DNA of 64,000 nucleotides from Variovorax sp. OAS795 (lineage in GTDB: Bacteria; Pseudomonadota; Gammaproteobacteria; Burkholderiales; Burkholderiaceae_C), in the NCBI RefSeq assembly GCF_040546685.1, contig NZ_JBEPOH010000001.1, forward strand, positions 3,038,001 through 3,102,000, in the 5' to 3' direction. Under the pieces are notes generated by a model. The model did no database searches. It saw only the letters and a program-made list of their open reading frames with translations, and was not told the DNA's origin. Of this stretch, positions 27,097 to 36,920 are shown in pieces; position 1 is the stretch's first letter, and each line of letters starts with the position of its first letter. The position numbers and the translations under genes were made by a program.

Positions 27097-27862
27097 GAGC
27101 GGTCAAATTATAGGTTTGCAGGATTGGTTCGCGACCCCCCCCGGACGGTACCTCCTGGCGTGGGAGCAGGCCCAGTTCGACCAGGCGGTGGCGGACATCT
27201 TCGGCTATCACGCGCTGCAGCTCGGCGCGGCCGGGGTCGACGGCTTGCGCACCAACCGCATGCCGCACCGGTGGCTTGCACTGCCCGAGTCCGGCCAGGC
27301 CGGCGACGCCGCCCTGTTCACCGATTTTGCGGCGCTGCCGTTCTCGGCCAACAGCCTCGACCTGGTGGTGCTGCCGCACGCGCTGGAACTCAGCCATGAC
27401 CCGCACGCCACCCTGCGTGAAGTGGAGCGGGTGCTGGTGCCCGAAGGCCGCGTGGTGATCTGCGGGCTCAACCCGGCCAGCCTGTGGGGCATGCGGCAGC
27501 GCCGCGCGCATCTGTACCGCAGACTCGGGTTCGGCGAGCTCTTCCTGCCCGAGGGCGGGGAGTTCATCGGCTACTGGCGCATGCGGGACTGGCTGCGGCT
27601 CCTGAGCTTCGAGGTGGAGTCGGGGCGCTTCGGCGTCTACCGGCCCGCGGTGCGCAGCGAAGCCTGGCTCGAGCGCTGCCGCTGGATGGACGCCGCCGGC
27701 GAGCGGTGGTGGCCGATCTTCGGTGCCGTGTATTTCGTGGTGGCGGTCAAGCGGGTGCGTGGCATGCGCCTGCTGAGCGCCGACTGGCGCCGCGCCGCGG
27801 CACGCGCCACGGCGCCGGTGTCGATTGCGGGCAAGATGCACAAGGCCGACCGCACCGACTGA
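27095..27862 (+). CDS. SAM-dependent methyltransferase-like protein next to gloB
   Basis: Protein of 255 residues related to Methyltransf_11, of the type commonly found divergent from gloB. It has FDQAVADIFGYHALQLGAAG, then a weak motif I region, DFAALPFSANSLDLVVLPHA and VLVPEGRVVICGLNPASLWG (post-motif). The classic glycine-rich SAM motif is poorly conserved, as in many homologues, so activity is uncertain. Start: ATG at 27095 overlaps gloB's ATG on the other strand; TTG at 27116, downstream of the gloB -10 box, is an alternative giving QDWFATPPGRYLL at the N terminus. Followed 43 bp later by rnhA. Confidence 0.82.
   Translation: MSGQIIGLQDWFATPPGRYLLAWEQAQFDQAVADIFGYHALQLGAAGVDGLRTNRMPHRWLALPESGQAGDAALFTDFAALPFSANSLDLVVLPHALELSHDPHATLREVERVLVPEGRVVICGLNPASLWGMRQRRAHLYRRLGFGELFLPEGGEFIGYWRMRDWLRLLSFEVESGRFGVYRPAVRSEAWLERCRWMDAAGERWWPIFGAVYFVVAVKRVRGMRLLSADWRRAAARATAPVSIAGKMHKADRTD
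27107..27112 (-). promoter_or_regulatory. Consensus -10 box (TATAAT) of gloB
   Basis: TATAAT on the minus strand ends 10 nt before the gloB ATG (27096), leaving an untranslated leader of only about 4 nt. No good -35 is seen at 16-18 nt. The box lies inside the first codons of the divergent methyltransferase frame. Confidence 0.5.
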
Positions 27863-27905
27863 ACAGATGAATGGCCGATTGATCGATGATTGAAAGAAGA
27901 ATGTC

Positions 27906-28355
27906 TTGAACGAAGTCGTGATCTACACCGATGGCGCATGCAAGGGCAATCCCGGTCCCGGCGGCTGGGGCGCCTGGCTCAAGTCGGGCACTACCGAGAA
28001 GGAACTGTTCGGCGGCGAGCTGGCCACCACCAACAACCGCATGGAACTCACGGCCGTGATCGAGGGCCTGGCTGCGCTCAAGCGGCCCTGCAAGGTCATT
28101 CTCTACCTTGACAGCCAGTACGTGCGCATGGGCATCACCGAGTGGATCCGAGGCTGGAAAGCCAAGGGCTGGCGCACCTCGACCAAGCAGCCCGTGAAGA
28201 ACGTCGAACTCTGGCAGAAACTCGACAAGCTGGTGGCCGAGGGCGGCCATGTCATCGAATGGCGCTGGGTCAAGGGCCATTCGGGCGACCCCGGCAACGA
28301 ACGCGCGGACATGCTCGCCAACAAAGGCGTGGACAAGGCCCTGGGCCGGCTCTGA
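27906..28355 (+). CDS. rnhA: Ribonuclease HI
   Basis: Endonuclease of 149 residues cutting RNA in RNA-DNA hybrids (Okazaki primers, R-loops). The D-E-D-D catalytic set is visible: Asp9 in [14 protein letters not shown], Glu in [14 protein letters not shown], Asp in [14 protein letters not shown], and Asp in [12 protein letters not shown] after [10 protein letters not shown]. Start: TTG at 27906, preceded by AAAGAAG at proper spacing; the nearby ATG at 27901 is in another frame and stops after two codons. A TTG start implies modest translation. Confidence 0.95.
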   Translation: MNEVVIYTDGACKGNPGPGGWGAWLKSGTTEKELFGGELATTNNRMELTAVIEGLAALKRPCKVILYLDSQYVRMGITEWIRGWKAKGWRTSTKQPVKNVELWQKLDKLVAEGGHVIEWRWVKGHSGDPGNERADMLANKGVDKALGRL

Positions 28356-28376
28356 AGCGTAAAGGGTGGGGGCGAG

Positions 28377-29699
28377 CTAAATAGCGCCTTCGAACATCAT
28401 CACGTCGACCTCGTCGCCCGCGGCGACATTGGCCTGGTCGTGGTGCAGCACCACAAGCCCGTTGGCCTCGACCATCGAACTCAGCACGCCCGAGCCCTGG
28501 TTGCCCGCGATGCGGACTTCGGGCAGCGCGCCCGCCACTGCGGTGACAAAACCACGCTGGTATTCGGTGCGGCCGGGCTTCTTTCGGATGGCGCTCGCGC
28601 TGCGCGCGCGCAGCAACGGGGCCGGTGCCGCGGCAATCTCGTGGCAGCCCATCATGCGCAGCAGCGCGGGACGCACGAAGGCGAGAAAAGTCACCATCAC
28701 GGCCACCGGATTGCCTGGCAACCCGAAGAGCACTGCGGCGCCGGGCTGCGAAGGAGAAGCCGCCTCGCGCTGGATCAGCCCGACCGCCAGCGGCCGGCCG
28801 GGGCGCATCGCCACGCGCCAGAACGCCATGTCGCCGAGCTGCTGCATCACGGCGCGTGTGTGGTCGGCGGCGCCGACGCTCACGCCGCCGCTCGTGATGA
28901 TGGCGTCGGCCTCGGCGGCGGCACGCTTCAGCGTGGCTGCAAGCGTGGCCGGGTCGTCGCGCACCAGGCCCAGGTCGATGACCTCGCAGCCCAGCCGCGT
29001 GAGCAGGCCGAACACGGTGTAGCGGTTGCTGTCGTACACCGCGCCTTCGCGCGGCGCGTCGCCCAGGCTCAGGATCTCGTCGCCGGTCGAGAAGTAAGCC
29101 ACCCGCAGGCGCTTGAATGCGGTCACCGAGGGCAGTCCCAGGCTTGCCACCATGCCGAGTGCGGCGGGCGACAGCCGTTCGCCGCGCTTCAGGGCGGGGT
29201 GGCCTTGCATCAGGTCCTCGCCCGCGAACCGGCGGTTGTCGCCCCGGCGGAGCGCCTTGGCCGGAAAGCTCACGCGCTCGCCGTCGACCTTGCAGAATTC
29301 CTGCGGCACCACGGTGTCGAGCCCGGCGGGCATGACCGCGCCGGTCATGATGCGAACCGCTTCGCCGCAGCCGATGGCGCCGCGCCCGGCAGCGCCGGCC
29401 AGCGCGGTGCCCACCACGCGCAGTTCGATGGACTCGTCCGTGCGCGCGTCGTCGCGCAGGATCGCGCCATCGAAGGCGAACCCGTCCATTGCGGAGTTGT
29501 CGTGCGGCGGCACGCTGACCGGCGAGACGATGTCTTCGGCCAGCACGCGGCCCAGTGCGTCGCGCACCCCGACGTCTTCACGCGCCGACACCACGGCCGG
29601 CGCCACCAGATGCGCCAGGAAGGCCTGGACTGCGCTGACGCTCAGCGCGTGGGGGTCATAGCCGTCGAGGACCGCGGCGATGTCGGCGATGCGGCTCAT
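28377..29699 (-). CDS. moeA: Molybdopterin molybdenumtransferase MoeA
   Basis: Enzyme of 440 residues inserting molybdate into adenylylated molybdopterin. It has [20 protein letters not shown] then MDGFAFDG, the conserved N-terminal entry. The cofactor-biosynthesis domain has [20 protein letters not shown] and [22 protein letters not shown]-terminal beta domain (about 370-440) completes MoeA. The ATG at 29699 overlaps the mobA stop by 4 bp; the longer frame upstream overlaps mobA and is rejected. Last gene of a coupled moaA-mobA-moeA operon. Confidence 0.95.
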   Translation of the reverse strand: MSRIADIAAVLDGYDPHALSVSAVQAFLAHLVAPAVVSAREDVGVRDALGRVLAEDIVSPVSVPPHDNSAMDGFAFDGAILRDDARTDESIELRVVGTALAGAAGRGAIGCGEAVRIMTGAVMPAGLDTVVPQEFCKVDGERVSFPAKALRRGDNRRFAGEDLMQGHPALKRGERLSPAALGMVASLGLPSVTAFKRLRVAYFSTGDEILSLGDAPREGAVYDSNRYTVFGLLTRLGCEVIDLGLVRDDPATLAATLKRAAAEADAIITSGGVSVGAADHTRAVMQQLGDMAFWRVAMRPGRPLAVGLIQREAASPSQPGAAVLFGLPGNPVAVMVTFLAFVRPALLRMMGCHEIAAAPAPLLRARSASAIRKKPGRTEYQRGFVTAVAGALPEVRIAGNQGSGVLSSMVEANGLVVLHHDQANVAAGDEVDVMMFEGAI

Positions 29700-30343
29700 C
29701 GGTTCTCGAGGGCGTGCAGTTCGGCCAGTGTGTTGGCGTTGAAGAAGGCGTCGGGCGCATCGCCCGGCCGGTCGAAGGGAACGAGCACGGTGCGGTGCTG
29801 CGCGGTCCAGGCGTCGATCTTGCGGCCGCCGGACTGGGTGAATTCCACCAGGCTTTCGACGAGCCCGGTATGCAGCAGGCAGAACACCGGCTGGGGGCGC
29901 AGCACCGGCGCGGCTCCGGGCTCGGCGGCGGCTTCGGGCGCGCTGACCATGGCGATCTCGGCGCCGCCGGCGACGAGCGCTTCGGCCATCCGGCTCGCGA
30001 GATCGAGCGGAAACAGCGGCGTGTCGCAAGGCACGGTGAGGAGATAAGGCGTCTCGCAGCGTTCCAGGCCGGTCAGGAAGCCCGCGAGCGGGCCGGCATA
30101 GTCGGCCAGGCTGTCGGGCCAGACCGGAACGCCGAAGGATTCGTAGGCGGCCAGGTTGCGGTTGGCGTTGATCATGACCTCGCCCACCTGCATGCCCAGG
30201 CGCAGCACGGCGTGCATGGCAAGCGGCGAGCCGTTGAAGTTCTGCAGGCCCTTGTCGACGCCGCCCATGCGCGAACCGCGCCCGCCGGCGAGCAGCAGCC
30301 CGGTGATCTCGCTGGGGGAAATGGGTTCTTGTGTGGGGGTCAT
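29696..30343 (-). CDS. mobA: Molybdenum cofactor guanylyltransferase MobA
   Basis: Nucleotidyltransferase of 215 residues forming Mo-bis-MGD by GMP transfer. The GTP-binding signature [20 protein letters not shown] starts near residue 16; [18 protein letters not shown] and [16 protein letters not shown] are the conserved substrate and Mg-binding segments. Its ATG overlaps the intended moaA stop (ATGA) and its stop overlaps the moeA start. Because moaA is frameshifted, the mobA frame is open upstream in the same frame as the 5' part of moaA, so a 599-residue MoaA'-MobA read-through product would be encoded as the sequence stands. Confidence 0.95.
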   Translation of the reverse strand: MTPTQEPISPSEITGLLLAGGRGSRMGGVDKGLQNFNGSPLAMHAVLRLGMQVGEVMINANRNLAAYESFGVPVWPDSLADYAGPLAGFLTGLERCETPYLLTVPCDTPLFPLDLASRMAEALVAGGAEIAMVSAPEAAAEPGAAPVLRPQPVFCLLHTGLVESLVEFTQSGGRKIDAWTAQHRTVLVPFDRPGDAPDAFFNANTLAELHALENR

Positions 30344-31495
30344 CCGCCGATGTAGCTCATTTCGACGCGTCGCGGCGCCTTGTTGTCGTTGCCGTCCTGC
30401 TCGGCGCTCTCGGGCCCGCGGAGCGCGCGCAGTTCGGAATAGCGGTCGGCCCGGCCCTGCCAGATGTGGCCGATGGCGGAGGCGATGTCTTCGTCGCTGG
30501 GCGGTGCCGCGCAGCAAGGGGCGCAGGTCGTGGCCCGCGCTGGCAAAAAGGCAGAGATACAGCTTGCCCTCGGTGGACAGGCGCGCGCGGCTGCAGTCAT
30601 GGCAGAAGGCCTGGGTCACGCTGCTGATCACGCCGACTTCGCCGCCGCCGTCGGCATAGGCCCAGCGCTGCGCGGTTTCGCCCGGCGCGCTGGGCTCCAG
30701 GGGCACGAGAGGAAATTCGGCGCCGATGCGTGCGACGACCTCGGCCGAGGGCAGCACCTCGTCCATGCGCCAGCCGTTGGTGGCGCCCACGTCCATGTAC
30801 TCGATGAAGCGCAGCACCACCTTGCCGCCGTGGTGGTCGCGAAAGTAGCGCGCCATGGGCAGTATTTCCTGCTCGTTGGTGCCGCGCTTGACGACCATGT
30901 TGACCTTGATCGGCCCGAGCCCGGCGGCCAGCGCCGCCTCGATGCCGGCCAGCACGTCGGCCACCGGAAAGTCGACGTCGTTCATGTGGCGGAACACCGC
31001 GTCGTCCAGGCTGTCGAGGCTCACGGTCACGCGCTGCAGGCCCGCGGCCCGGAGGGCGGCCGCCTTGCGCTGCAGCAGCGAGCCATTGGTGGTGAGCGTG
31101 AGTTCCAGCGGCTCGCCGGCGGGGGTGCGGAGCTCAGACAACTGCCCGACCAGCCCCTCGATGTTCTTGCGCAGCAGCGGTTCGCCCCCGGTGAGCCGGA
31201 TCTTGCGCACGCCATGGGCCGCGAACAGGCGCGCGAGCCGGGTCATCTCTTCGAAGCTCAGCAAGGCGCTGTGCGGCAGGTACTGGTAGTCCTTGTCGAA
31301 CACGTCCTTCGGCATGCAGTAGCTGCAGCGGAAGTTGCATCGGTCGGTGACGCTGATGCGCAGGTCGGTCAGGGGGCGGCCCAGGCGGTCGAGCAGGCGC
31401 CCCGTAGCCGGCACGGCGATCTCCGGCACCGAGACGGCCGGACGCGCGCGGCCGATTTCGGAGACCGGAATGACGGTGGTGCTTTTGCTGTTCAT
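30340..31495 (-). pseudogene. moaA: GTP 3',8-cyclase MoaA, interrupted by a frameshift
   Basis: Radical-SAM enzyme for the first step of molybdopterin synthesis. The first ~330 residues are intact: the SAM cluster [18 protein letters not shown] and the C-terminal cluster region [16 protein letters not shown] then [20 protein letters not shown]. After that the reading frame is wrong. The proper C terminus ([20 protein letters not shown] ... RVEMSYIGG) lies in another frame and ends with a TGA overlapping the mobA ATG. The whole is 1156 bp, one more than a multiple of three, so one extra base (or two lost) near 30502-30512 explains it; repaired length would be 384 residues. It could be a real mutation or an assembly error in a GC-rich stretch. 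Confidence 0.88.
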
Positions 31496-31559
31496 GGGGC
31501 AGCGGCCAATTTACTCCATGGCGCAAGGGCCGACCCGCAAAGGGCTACTCGGGCACGGC

Positions 31560-32321
<762 letters not shown>

Positions 32322-32390
32322 GGTTTGTGTCTCCTGGATAAGTGCTGCGGGGCAGTGTATCGGCCTCGGCCAACGCCCCGCGATACGGCG

Positions 32391-33825
32391 TCAGCCGTGC
32401 TTGATCGCGACTGTCTTGAGTGTCGTGAAGCCGTACAGCGCCTCGAAGCCTTTTTCGCGCCCGTAGCCGGACGACTTGACGCCGCCGAACGGCAGTTCCA
32501 CCGCCGCCACCGGCGCCGTAGTTGTTGATGAAGACCTGGCCGCTGCGCACGCGCTTGGCCATGCGGAATTGGCGCGCGCCGTCGGCTGTCCACACGCCCG
32601 CGACGAGGCCGAACTGCGTGGCATTGGCGAGCGCCACGGCTTCGTCTTCGTCGGCAAACTGCATTGCCGCAAGCACCGGGCCGAACACTTCTTCCTGCGC
32701 CAGGCGGTGGTCCACCGGCACGTCGCGCAGCAGGGTGGGCGCCTGGTAGAAGCCGGTTTCGGGCGCTTCGTCGACCACGACGCCATGGGCCACCATCGGG
32801 ATGCCAGCCACCTGGGCGTCGCTCAGGAAGTCCCACACGCGCTGCTGCTGCGTCTGGCGGATCAGCGGTCCGACGTCCAGGTCCATGGCCGCGGGCCCGA
32901 CGCGCAGGGCCGTGAAGGCATGGCCGAGACGCTCCAGCAGCGGCTCGTAGATGCCGCGCTGGATCAGCACGCGCGAGCCGGCCGAGCAGGTCTGGCCGGC
33001 GTTCTGCACGATGGCGTTGATGATCACCGGAACGGCGGCGTCCAGGTCGGCGTCGGCAAAGATGATCTGCGGGCTCTTGCCGCCGAGCTCGAGCGTGACG
33101 GGGCAGTGCCGCTCGGCCGCCACCTGCTGGATCAGCGTGCCGATTTTGGGACTGCCCGTGAAGCTGATGTGGTCGATGCCTTCGTGGCGGGCGAGCGCGT
33201 CGCCCACCTCGTGGCCGTAGCCCGTCACGATGTTGAGCGCGCCGGCCGGAAAACCCACTTCGGCCGCCAGCTGGGCGACCCGGATCAACGAAAGGCAGGC
33301 GTCTTCGGCCGGCTTCACCACGCACACGTTGCCGGCCGCCAGGGCACCGCCCACGCTGCGCCCGAAGATCTGCATCGGGTAGTTCCAGGGAATGATGTGT
33401 CCCGTGACCCCGTGCGGCTCGCGCCAGGTGAATACGCTGTAGCCGTCCTGGTAGGGAATGGTCTCGCCGTGCAGCTTGTCGCAGGCGCCGGCATAGAACT
33501 CGAAATAGCGCACCAGCGCCAGGGCGTCGGCGCGCGCCTGCTTCACCGGCTTGCCGCAATCGCGCTGTTCGATCAGCGCCAGTTCATCGGCGTGCTCGGC
33601 AACCTTCTGGGAGAGCCTGTAGAGCAGCCGGCCCCGGTCCGCCGCGCTCACCTTGTGCCAGACGCCTTCGAAGCAATCGCGCGCCGCACGCACGGCCGAA
33701 TCGATGTCGGCGGCATTGCTGCGCTGGATCTCTTCGAAAGGCTGGCCGTCCGAGGGGTCGAGCACCTGCAGGGTGCGGCCGGAGGAAGAGGGGACGTCGG
33801 CGTTGGCGATGAAGTTGAGTTGCAT
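32391..33825 (-). pseudogene. NAD(P)-dependent aldehyde dehydrogenase, frameshifted near the 3' end
   Basis: Aldehyde dehydrogenase superfamily enzyme. Cofactor-binding segments HIIPWNYPMQIFGRSV and FTGSPKIGTLIQQ, catalytic Glu in VTLELGGKSPQIIF and Cys in AIVQNAGQTCSAGSR are all present. About 438 residues read normally up to VFINNYGAGGG; the frame then becomes wrong. The expected tail (VELPFGGVKSSGYGREKGFE then ALYGFTTLKTVAIKHG) is in the next frame and stops at 32391. The span is 1435 bp, one base over a multiple of three, so a single extra base in the GGTGGCGGCGGTGG run near 32499-32512 accounts for it. The lost tail carries oligomerisation strands, so the enzyme would be inactive if the frameshift is real. 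Confidence 0.87.
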
Positions 33826-33870
33826 GGGACAGGATTTTGCGCGAAGCCCGATAAACCCGCCGGCGCAACC

Positions 33871-34425
33871 TTACCTGGCCGAAGCCGGCCGGGGCAGTGC
33901 CCGCACCGCATTCAGCGTGCGCTCCACATGCTTGTCCGGATTCAGGTTCTGGTAGTAGTACGCCACCTTGCCATCCGGCGAGATCACGTAGGACAGGCGG
34001 TTGGCGAAGTCGGGCCGGGTTTGCATCAGCGCGTCGAAACCGTTGATTACGGCCTTGGATTCGTCGGAGGCGACGGGGAAACGGCTCTGGCACGACTTGA
34101 CCGAAAACTTGGAGAGGGTGCCGATGTCGTCGGCCGACACGCCGATGACGGTCGCGCCGAGCGCGGCGAACTGGTCGACAGCCTCGGCAAACGCATGGGC
34201 CTCGATCGAGCAGTCGCTGGAATCGGCTGCCGGAAAGAAGTACAACACCACCGGGCCCTTGGCCAGTGCATCGGCCAGCGAATAGCGGAAGGTCTTGCCA
34301 CCCAGCGCGGCGTTGGCGGTGAATTTGGGGACCGGGTCGCCGATGTCCAGGGCGGCCCAGGCAGGGAGCGCCAGCCCGGCAGCGACCGACATCAGTGCGA
34401 TGCGTGAGAGGATCGGTCTTGCCAT
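33871..34425 (-). CDS. Exported peroxiredoxin (AhpC/TSA, Bcp-like)
   Basis: Protein of 184 residues. The N-terminal MARPILSRIALMSVAAGLAL then PAWA is a cleavable signal peptide, so the enzyme should be periplasmic, unlike cytoplasmic Bcp. The thioredoxin-fold core has VVLYFFPAADSSDCSIEAHA, where the Cys in DCSIEA matches the peroxidatic Cys of the PxxxTxxC motif (Ser replaces Thr). A second Cys (VKSCQSRFPVA) could be the resolving residue. The start at 34425 fits the signal peptide. Divergent from the PLD lipoprotein gene; 45 bp upstream lies the aldehyde dehydrogenase stop-to-start gap partner on the same strand. Confidence 0.85.
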   Translation of the reverse strand: MARPILSRIALMSVAAGLALPAWAALDIGDPVPKFTANAALGGKTFRYSLADALAKGPVVLYFFPAADSSDCSIEAHAFAEAVDQFAALGATVIGVSADDIGTLSKFSVKSCQSRFPVASDESKAVINGFDALMQTRPDFANRLSYVISPDGKVAYYYQNLNPDKHVERTLNAVRALPRPASAR

Positions 34426-34547
34426 GGTGTAACTCCAGACGGGTGTGGAACGAATTCTAGGCGGCTGCAAACGAAACCGGCGTGCGCCGGAGAGCGTATC
34501 CATGGCAGGGATCGAAAAAACCGAAGGGGCCACGAGCACCGACCATC

Positions 34548-36122
34548 ATGAACGCCTGGACTCAAATTCTGCGAACCTGCCTTGCCGTCGCCATGCTTGC
34601 GGCACTGGCCGCCTGCGGTTCGCTGCCGCCGGCGCGCGAGCGGGCGGCAGTCAACGCGGCTGCGGTCGATCCATCCACTACGCTGGCGAAGATCGCTCTC
34701 GCCTCGACGCCGCCGGGCGAGCACTCCGGCTTCCGGCTGATGCCGCTCGGCGTGTATTCGCTGGACGCGCGGGTGCAACTCGCCGAACGCGCGCAGCGCT
34801 CGCTGGTGGTCCAGTACTACCAGTTCGAGAACGACGCCACGGGTCGGCTCCTGATGCGTGCGCTGCGCGAGGCCGGCGCGCGCGGGGTGAAGGTGCGGCT
34901 CTTGGTGGACGACCTCTACACCGTCAAGAGCCAGCAACTGCTGCTGGCGCTTTCGCAGGCGCCCAATGTCGAGGTGCGCCTGTTCAATCCGTTCTGTTGC
35001 GGTCGCAGCGGCTTCCTGTCGCGCTTCGCGGCGTCGCCGCACGAGATCGGCCGGCTCAATCACCGGATGCACAACAAGCTCTTCGTCGCCGACGGGGCGA
35101 TGGCCGTGGTCGGCGGGCGCAACATCGCCGATGAATATTTCGTGCTCAGCGAGGCACAGAACTTCATCGACATGGACGCGCTCGTGGTGGGCAAGGTGCT
35201 GCCGCAGCTCGAGTCGATCTTCGATGCCTACTGGAACAGCGAACAGGTCTGGCCGGTGGCCGACATCGTTCGCGGCGAAGGCGGCCGTACGCCCACGGCC
35301 GCCGACTTCGACAGCTGGATCGGCATGGCGGCCGCGCCGCCGAAGATCGTGCTGCCGCCCTCCGACATCCTGGGCTACGGACCGATTGCCGAAGAACTGG
35401 ATGAAGGCCGCCTCGGGCTGTTGTGGGGCGAGGCCCGCGCCATTGCCGATCCACCCACCAAGCCGACCACGATGACCGAGGACGAGGCCATCGCCACCAG
35501 CGTGACGATGAAGGTCTGGACGCTGCTGATGGAAGCCAAGGTCGAGGTCGACCTGACCTCTCCCTACCTGGTGCCGGGCGAGCGCGGCATGGCGGCGTTC
35601 GAAGACCTGGCCAAGCGCAAGGTGAAGCTCACGCTGCTGACCAATTCGCTGGCGGCCAACGACGAGCCGCTGGTGCACACGGGCTATGCGCGCTATCGGG
35701 AGCGGCTGCTCAGGGGCGGCGCCGACCTGTACGAGCTGAGCCCGCAGCGCACCACCGCGGGCGAGCGCTTCGGCATGTTCGGCAAGTCGCTCGGGCGGCT
35801 GCACTCCAAGACCGCGGCCATCGACAAGACGCGCATCTTCATCGGCTCGATGAACCTCGACCCGCGCTCGGCGAGCCAGAACACCGAGATGGGGCTGGTG
35901 GTCGACAGCCCGCAGCTCGCGCGCGAGATGCTGCGGGTCATCAACATCAGCAAGCTGCAGAATTCCTACCGCCTGCGCATCGCCAAGGACACGGGCACGC
36001 TGCAGTGGCTCACGACCGATGGCGAGAAGGAAATCATCTTGACCTCGGAACCCGAATCAACGTTTTTCCAGCGGCTTCACAACATGATCATCGCGCCGCT
36101 GGTTCCCGAAATGCTGCTGTAG
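34548..36122 (+). CDS. Phospholipase D-family lipoprotein (cardiolipin synthase-like)
   Basis: Protein of 524 residues. The lipoprotein signal ends LAALAACGS (lipobox LAAC), so it is exported and lipid-anchored. Two HKD catalytic motifs are intact: HNKLFVADGAMAVVGGRN (about 175-192) and HSKTAAIDKTRIFIGSMNLD (about 420-440), each with H-x-K-x4-D. This is the PLD superfamily arrangement of cardiolipin synthase C-like and periplasmic phosphatidyltransferases. First gene of a plus-strand run of membrane-lipid enzymes: the sterol-desaturase-like gene begins 9 bp later. A role in remodelling phospholipids fits but the reaction is not known. Confidence 0.88.
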   Translation: MNAWTQILRTCLAVAMLAALAACGSLPPARERAAVNAAAVDPSTTLAKIALASTPPGEHSGFRLMPLGVYSLDARVQLAERAQRSLVVQYYQFENDATGRLLMRALREAGARGVKVRLLVDDLYTVKSQQLLLALSQAPNVEVRLFNPFCCGRSGFLSRFAASPHEIGRLNHRMHNKLFVADGAMAVVGGRNIADEYFVLSEAQNFIDMDALVVGKVLPQLESIFDAYWNSEQVWPVADIVRGEGGRTPTAADFDSWIGMAAAPPKIVLPPSDILGYGPIAEELDEGRLGLLWGEARAIADPPTKPTTMTEDEAIATSVTMKVWTLLMEAKVEVDLTSPYLVPGERGMAAFEDLAKRKVKLTLLTNSLAANDEPLVHTGYARYRERLLRGGADLYELSPQRTTAGERFGMFGKSLGRLHSKTAAIDKTRIFIGSMNLDPRSASQNTEMGLVVDSPQLAREMLRVINISKLQNSYRLRIAKDTGTLQWLTTDGEKEIILTSEPESTFFQRLHNMIIAPLVPEMLL

Positions 36123-36131
36123 CCTCGGGGG

Positions 36132-36920
36132 ATGGCGCAAACCTTTGCTTCGTTGTCCGTTCTCCAGGTGATGCTGTGGGGACTGGCTTTTTTCGGCGGT
36201 ATCTACCTGGGCTTCGGCGCGCTCAACTGGCTGCTCACGAAGCGGCTGCTGCCGGCGCTGGACATCGGCCGCACGCTGGACCCTAGGCCGTTGCAACCGG
36301 GGCAACTGCGGCGCGAACTGGCGCAGTCGGGTGTTTCTGTGCTCGTCTTCGGGCTCGGCATGGTCTTTCCATGGGGCCTGCTTCAATTGGGCTGGGCGCG
36401 GCTGGACGGCGATGCAGGCTGGCGCCAGATCGTTGCCGAAGTGCTGGTGCTCGCGGTCTGGAACGATGTTCACTTCTGGCTCAACCATCGCTTGCTGCAC
36501 ACGCGGTGGCTGCGGCGTTTTCACGGGCCGCACCACCGCTCGGTCGTGACCACGCCCTGGGCCACCTACAGCTTCCATCCGATCGAGGCGGTGATGCTCG
36601 GCAACGTGATCCTGCTGCCGATGCTGCTGCACGATTTCAGCTTTTGGTCGCTCGCTTCGGTGCCGCTGTTCAGCCTGTTCTTCAACAGCATCGGCCACTC
36701 CAACTACGATTACTTCCCCCGCGTCTCCTACAGCCATTGGTTCGCCGCCAGCCGCCGCCACCATTTGCACCATGCGTGCCACGGCGGCAACTACGGGTTC
36801 CAGTTCACTTTCATGGACCGGTTGTTCGGCACGCGCATTGCCGCCGATGCGGCCGAGCCCCAGTTCGCGGCCTTCCGCACCAGGCAACAGCGCGAACGGC
36901 AGCATGGCACGCCGGCCTGA
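36132..36920 (+). CDS. Sterol desaturase/fatty acid hydroxylase superfamily membrane di-iron enzyme
   Basis: Membrane protein of 262 residues with four to five helices and the histidine clusters of the FA_hydroxylase superfamily: HRLLH, HGPHH and HHLHHA, plus HSNYDYFPR. These bind two irons on the cytoplasmic face and activate O2 to hydroxylate or desaturate lipid chains. It starts 9 bp after the PLD gene and overlaps the next desaturase gene by 17 bp, so the three are co-translated. The substrate is unknown; ornithine-lipid, hopanoid and fatty-acid hydroxylases belong to this superfamily. Confidence 0.87.
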   Translation: MAQTFASLSVLQVMLWGLAFFGGIYLGFGALNWLLTKRLLPALDIGRTLDPRPLQPGQLRRELAQSGVSVLVFGLGMVFPWGLLQLGWARLDGDAGWRQIVAEVLVLAVWNDVHFWLNHRLLHTRWLRRFHGPHHRSVVTTPWATYSFHPIEAVMLGNVILLPMLLHDFSFWSLASVPLFSLFFNSIGHSNYDYFPRVSYSHWFAASRRHHLHHACHGGNYGFQFTFMDRLFGTRIAADAAEPQFAAFRTRQQRERQHGTPA

